A stretch of DNA of 64,000 nt from Sphingopyxis sp. 113P3. GTDB taxonomy: Bacteria; Pseudomonadota; Alphaproteobacteria; Sphingomonadales; Sphingomonadaceae. Location: assembly GCF_001278035.1 (NCBI RefSeq), contig NZ_CP009452.1:2513501-2577500 (forward strand). The letters run 5' to 3'. The position numbers were made by a program, and so were the translations under genes. The notes beneath the pieces were generated by a model, which did not search any database, was not told the DNA's origin, and worked only from the letters and a program-made list of their open reading frames with translations. Of the stretch, positions 60,379 through 64,000 are shown piece after piece (the first letter of the stretch is position 1; each line of letters starts with the position of its first letter).

Positions 60379-61305
60379 TCAGCTAGCGGCCGCGCGGGCG
60401 AGCTGCGCCTCGCGCGCCGCGCGCATCCGCTCGAAATCGTCACCGGCGTGATAGCTCGAACGGGTCAAGGGCGAGGAGGCGACTTGAAGGAAGCCCTTCG
60501 CGCGGGCGATCTGCGCATAGGCGTCGAAGGCCTGCGGGGTGACGAAATCGATCACCTTGGCATGCTTCGGCGTCGGTTGAAGATACTGGCCCATCGTCAT
60601 GAAGTCGATGTCGGCGCTGCGCATGTCATCCATCACCTGATGGACTTCCATCCGCTCTTCTCCCAGTCCGAGCATTATGCCCGATTTGGTGAAGATCGAG
60701 GGATCGCGGCGCTTGACCTGCTCGAGAAGGCGCAGCGACGCGTAATAGCGCGCGCCGGGGCGGATCGTCGGATAAAGCCGCGGGACGGTTTCAAGATTAT
60801 GGTTGTAGACGTCCGGGCGCGCATCGACGATCGAAGCCACTGCGCTTTCGGGCTTGTTGCGGAAATCGGGGGTCAGGATCTCGATCGTCGTCGACGGGGT
60901 CTCGCGGCGCAGCGCCTCAATAACCCTGACGAACTGACTCGCGCCGCCGTCGGGCAGGTCGTCGCGGTCGACCGAGGTGATGACGATATGCGTCAGGCCC
61001 ATCTTCGCCGCCGCGAGCGCTACATGCTCAGGCTCCAGCGGGTCGACCGGGCGGGGCATCCCCGTCTTGACGTTGCAGAAGGCGCAGGCGCGCGTGCAGG
61101 TATCGCCAAGGATCATCACCGTTGCATGTTTTTTCGTCCAGCATTCGCCGATGTTCGGACAGGCCGCTTCCTCGCATACCGTGTTGAGGCTGAGATCGCG
61201 CATCAGCTTGCGGGTTTCGGCATAGCCAGGGCTGGTCGGCGCCTTGACGCGGATCCAGTCAGGTTTGCGGACACGGTCGGACGGCTTGAGTGCGGGAGCG
61301 TTCAT
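60379..61305 (-). CDS. lipA: Lipoyl synthase
   Basis: LipA inserts two sulfurs into octanoyl chains on E2 and GcvH proteins. The 308-residue protein has the auxiliary cluster cysteines Cys44, Cys49 and Cys55 ([12 protein letters not shown]), the radical-SAM Cys70, Cys74, Cys77 (CTRACAFC), and the C-terminal RSSYHA. The ATG at 61305 ([11 protein letters not shown]) is used; ATG 61344 is the alternative, and both have weak Shine-Dalgarno sequences. Its product is required for the PdhC protein encoded at 43118-44401. Confidence 0.95.
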   Translation of the reverse strand: MNAPALKPSDRVRKPDWIRVKAPTSPGYAETRKLMRDLSLNTVCEEAACPNIGECWTKKHATVMILGDTCTRACAFCNVKTGMPRPVDPLEPEHVALAAAKMGLTHIVITSVDRDDLPDGGASQFVRVIEALRRETPSTTIEILTPDFRNKPESAVASIVDARPDVYNHNLETVPRLYPTIRPGARYYASLRLLEQVKRRDPSIFTKSGIMLGLGEERMEVHQVMDDMRSADIDFMTMGQYLQPTPKHAKVIDFVTPQAFDAYAQIARAKGFLQVASSPLTRSSYHAGDDFERMRAAREAQLARAAAS

Positions 61306-61383
61306 CGGGCCCACATAGGCAAGCGCGCGCGGCTTCTCAACCATGCTGTTGTGCAAGGAACAGGATCAGCGTAGGTCGCCGCG

Positions 61384-62022
61384 ATGACTCACTTCGATGA
61401 CCTGCTCGCCGGCTATGCCCGTTTCCGCGCCAATGGCTGGAAGCAGCAGCGCGAGCGCTGGGAGGAGCTGGCGGAAGGCCAGTCACCCAAGGTGATGATC
61501 ATCGCCTGTTCCGACAGCCGCTCCGAGCCGGCAGACATATTCGATACCAACCCGGGCGAAATCTTCGTCGTGCGCAACGTCGCAGCGCTCGTCCCCCCGT
61601 TCGAGACCAGCCCCGGCCGTCACGGCGTTTCGGCGGCACTCGAATTTGCCGTGCAATTTCTAAACGTCGAGGAAATCGTCGTCATGGGGCACGGCATGTG
61701 CGGCGGATGCCACGCGGCTCTCCACCGCACGATGGAGGGCGCCGAGCCCGGTCGCGGCGGCTTTATCGCTGACTGGATCGCAGTGCTGGACGAGGCAAGC
61801 GCAGAAGTGCGGGCGAATTTTCCTGACCACGCCAGCCGCGAAGCGGGTCGCGCAATGGAACTGGCGGGCGTGAAGGTCAGCCTCGCGAACTTGCGCACCT
61901 TCCCTTGCATCCAGGAACGCGAGAAGCGCGGAAGGCTGACGCTGCGAGGCGCCTTTTTTGCGATCAACGAAGGGGTACTGCACCTCCTCGACGAAGCGAC
62001 CGGCGCGTTCGCACCCGCCTGA
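61384..62022 (+). CDS. Beta-class carbonic anhydrase
   Basis: A 212-residue beta carbonic anhydrase, interconverting CO2 and bicarbonate. Zinc ligands are Cys42 with Asp44-Arg46 (CSDSRSEP), His103 and Cys106 (GHGMCGGCH). It has the RNVAALVPPFE and SAALEFAVQFLNVEEIVVMG blocks of the family. The ATG at 61384 gives the usual length. It is divergent from lipA with a gap of about 80 bases. It supplies bicarbonate of the kind used by the biotin carboxylase at 2617-4455, though no direct link is shown. Confidence 0.94.
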   Translation: MTHFDDLLAGYARFRANGWKQQRERWEELAEGQSPKVMIIACSDSRSEPADIFDTNPGEIFVVRNVAALVPPFETSPGRHGVSAALEFAVQFLNVEEIVVMGHGMCGGCHAALHRTMEGAEPGRGGFIADWIAVLDEASAEVRANFPDHASREAGRAMELAGVKVSLANLRTFPCIQEREKRGRLTLRGAFFAINEGVLHLLDEATGAFAPA

Positions 62023-62072
62023 TCGTCCATTCGAGCTTCCCCTTGCGCTGAAAGCCGCTACACCCGGCGGCC

Positions 62073-63515
62073 ATGAACAACGCGACCCTTTTTGCCATCG
62101 GCGCTTATTTCGTGCTGATGCTGGCTATCGGCGTTTACGCTTGGCGCAAGTCGACTTCTGACAGCAGCGAATATCTTTTGAGCGGACGCAGCCTCGGTCC
62201 CGCAGTGACCGCATTGGCTGCAGGCGCGTCGGACATGTCGGGCTGGCTGATGCTGGGGCTTCCAGGCGCCCTCTATGCCTCGGGCCTCGTTGAAAGCTGG
62301 ATCGCAATCGGGCTGTTCATTGGCGCCTGGGTCAACTGGCTGGTCGTCGCGCCGCGGCTGCGCGCGCAAACCGAAAGCTACGGCAACGCGCTGACGATAC
62401 CTGAATATCTCGGCAATCGCTTTGGGGACCAACGCCACCGGCTGCGCCTCGTCGCGAGCCTCGTCATCGTCATCTTCTTCGCCGTCTACAGTGCCTCGGG
62501 CCTCGTGGCGGGGGGGAAACTCTTCGAGACCGCCTTCGGGTTCGACTATCAGGCTGGGCTTTGGATCACGGCGACGGTCGTCGTTGCCTATGTTGTCCTT
62601 GGCGGTTTCCTTGCTGTGAGCCTTACCGATTTTGTGCAGGGCACCATCATGATGGTCGCGCTGATCGTGGTGCCGGCCGCAGCGCTTCTCGGATTGCCCG
62701 AGGGAAGCAGTGCCCGCGCGACGCTTGACGCGATCGACCCCGACATGACGAGCCTGCTGGGCGGCACCACGGCGCTCGCCATTGCCTCAGCGGCCGCCTG
62801 GGGACTCGGCTATTTCGGGCAGCCGCACATCATCGTGCGCTTCATGGCGATCCGGTCGGTGAAGGATATACCCACCGCCCGGCGCATCGGGATGAGCTGG
62901 ATGGGAATATCACTCCTCGGCGCGATCGCGGTCGGGCTCATCGGGCGCGCCTTTGCCGAGAGCAACGGAATGGCGGTCGCCGACCCCGAGACGATTTTCA
63001 TCCTGCTTGGCGAAACGCTGTTTCACCCACTCCTCTTCGGCTTCCTGCTCTCCGCCATCCTCGCCGCGGTCATGAGCACGATTTCGGCGCAGCTTCTCGT
63101 CACCGGTTCCTCACTGACCGAGGACTTTTACCGCCTCTTCATTCGCCGCGCGGCGAGTGAGCGCGAAATCGTCACGGTCGGCCGCCTGTCGGTCGTGGGC
63201 GTGGCGGCCATAGCGATGCTGCTCGCTCAAGACCCCGACGGCAGCGTCCTCAAGCTCGTCAGCCACGCCTGGGCGGGTTTCGGCGCCGCCTTTGGCCCGC
63301 TGATACTGTTCGCGCTGACGTGGCGGCGAATGACGCTCGCGGGCGCGCTCGCGGGGATGATAACCGGGGCGGCGGTAGTGATGATCTGGATTCGACTCGG
63401 CTGGGATAGTAGCCTCTACGAACTGCTTCCCGGCTTCATCGCGGCAGCGCTTGCCATCCTGGTCGTCAGCCTGGTGACAAAGCCCCCGCTCGCGGAGACG
63501 ACACCCCATGGTTGA
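62073..63515 (+). CDS. putP: Sodium/proline symporter
   Basis: PutP imports proline with sodium. The 480-residue protein has about 13 hydrophobic segments and the SSS-family marks LSGRSLGPAVTALAAGASDMSGW, NALTIPEYLGNRFGD, GLGYFGQPHIIVRFMAIRS and the late LVTGSSLTEDFY block. The ATG at 62073 begins the first helix correctly. It overlaps the following NYN-domain gene by eight bases. putA is not in the window; proline as the substrate is family inference. Confidence 0.9.
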   Translation: MNNATLFAIGAYFVLMLAIGVYAWRKSTSDSSEYLLSGRSLGPAVTALAAGASDMSGWLMLGLPGALYASGLVESWIAIGLFIGAWVNWLVVAPRLRAQTESYGNALTIPEYLGNRFGDQRHRLRLVASLVIVIFFAVYSASGLVAGGKLFETAFGFDYQAGLWITATVVVAYVVLGGFLAVSLTDFVQGTIMMVALIVVPAAALLGLPEGSSARATLDAIDPDMTSLLGGTTALAIASAAAWGLGYFGQPHIIVRFMAIRSVKDIPTARRIGMSWMGISLLGAIAVGLIGRAFAESNGMAVADPETIFILLGETLFHPLLFGFLLSAILAAVMSTISAQLLVTGSSLTEDFYRLFIRRAASEREIVTVGRLSVVGVAAIAMLLAQDPDGSVLKLVSHAWAGFGAAFGPLILFALTWRRMTLAGALAGMITGAAVVMIWIRLGWDSSLYELLPGFIAAALAILVVSLVTKPPLAETTPHG

Positions 63516-64000
63516 TGGCAATGTTGCACTGTTGATTGACGCCGACAATGCGCGCCCGGCCGGGCTCGATCCGGTGCTGACCGCGCTCGCTGAGCTCGGC
63601 ACGGTGAATATCCGCCGTGCCTATGGCAATTGGCGCAAGCCGGCGCTGAAAGGATGGGTCGACCAGCTCCATCGCTTCGGGATCGAGCCGCAGCAGCAGT
63701 TTGATCTCACCAAGGGCAAGAACGCCACCGACATGAAGCTCACGATCGATGCGATGGACCTCCTCTATCGCGGACGCCTCGACGGGCTGGGCATCATGTC
63801 GAGTGACAGCGATTTCATGCCGCTAGCGATGCGGGTCCGGCAGGACGGTATTCCGGTCTATGGCTTTGGTAGCGCCAAGACGCCCGAGGGTTTCCAGGGC
63901 GCGTGCACGCGCTTCATCGACGTCGATGTGCTGATTGACGCTGAACGCCAGCCTGCAGGTGCCGCGGTGAAGGCAAGCCTGAAAAAGGACATCGATCCCG
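63508..64000 (+). CDS. NYN-domain protein, LabA/DUF88 family (cut by window end)
   Basis: The first 164 residues run off the window. The reading frame opens with MVDGNVALLIDADNARP, the Asp-rich strand of the NYN (PIN-like) nuclease fold, followed by GIEPQQQFDLTKGKNATDMKLTIDAMDLLY and IMSSDSDFMPLAMRVRQDG, giving the three conserved Asp sets. Members are predicted RNA-processing or -cleaving enzymes with a C-terminal OST-HTH/LOTUS domain that would lie beyond the window. The ATG overlaps the putP stop by eight bases. It is therefore probably translated with putP; no function in common is known. Confidence 0.85.
   Translation, partial: MVDGNVALLIDADNARPAGLDPVLTALAELGTVNIRRAYGNWRKPALKGWVDQLHRFGIEPQQQFDLTKGKNATDMKLTIDAMDLLYRGRLDGLGIMSSDSDFMPLAMRVRQDGIPVYGFGSAKTPEGFQGACTRFIDVDVLIDAERQPAGAAVKASLKKDIDP

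Noticed and set aside
1..64000. CRISPR array, prophage or transposon.
   Set aside because: No regularly spaced direct repeats, phage structural genes, transposase or terminal inverted repeats with a transposase were seen on either strand.

Overview
The window is 64 kb of dense, high-GC chromosome with short intergenic gaps and frequent ATGA stop/start overlaps. The gene content (LiuR-type MerR regulator, PhaR, a large TonB receptor with an IVTGSRI box, sphingomonad-style palindromic repeats, many acyl-CoA dehydrogenases, COQ10/RatA-like protein, encoded tRNA CCA) points to an aerobic alphaproteobacterium of the Sphingomonadales, most likely Sphingopyxis or a close relative. This is judged from protein recognition and gene style, not from a search.

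Region 1 (1-10.2 kb) is a branched-chain acyl-CoA (probably leucine/itaconate) operon on the + strand: acyl-CoA carboxylase carboxyltransferase, a small NTF2-like secreted protein, an ABM-domain protein, the biotin-carrying carboxylase subunit, a GNAT, a MaoC hydratase and a CitE-type lyase. Its first gene carries an in-frame palindromic repeat; a second copy lies just after the operon. On the - strand follow a phospholipase D protein and a merR-acyl-CoA dehydrogenase operon with a perfect MerR-type operator. Region 2 (10.2-22.5 kb) is mostly housekeeping: hisI, purF, SDR, a serine hydrolase, CFA synthase, 2-oxoacid:ferredoxin oxidoreductase korAB, an HSL esterase, rppH, a family 4/5 uracil-DNA glycosylase, folK and tRNA-Lys(TTT).

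Region 3 (22.5-25.8 kb), right after tRNA-Lys, looks accessory: two gene-poor stretches flank an APC permease and a class I glutamine amidotransferase whose base composition is less biased. Region 4 (25.8-37.3 kb) is a large acyl-CoA catabolic cluster: nitronate monooxygenase, five acyl-CoA dehydrogenase polypeptides (including two translationally coupled pairs), SDR, thiolase, CaiB-type CoA transferase/racemase, a crotonase with altered catalytic residues and a tyrosine-phosphatase-like protein. Two promoters here carry the same TTGACG-N4-CGT(C/T)AA operator found before the merR gene, so the cluster is probably under that MerR regulator or a paralogue. Its substrate is not known from the sequence.

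Region 5 (37.3-64 kb) is a mixed core region: lipoprotein, amidohydrolase, GFA protein, EamA transporter, PAP2 phosphatase, pyruvate dehydrogenase E2 and lipoamide dehydrogenase, a universal stress protein, a secreted alpha-amino-acid ester hydrolase-like enzyme, an MmyB-type XRE regulator, the phaR-proS-rnr block, a TonB receptor, alanine racemase, an MHS transporter, a cyclase-family hydrolase, the lipA-COQ10-like pair, carbonic anhydrase, putP and a NYN-domain protein cut by the window end. No CRISPR array, insertion sequence, transposase, integrase or rRNA was seen.
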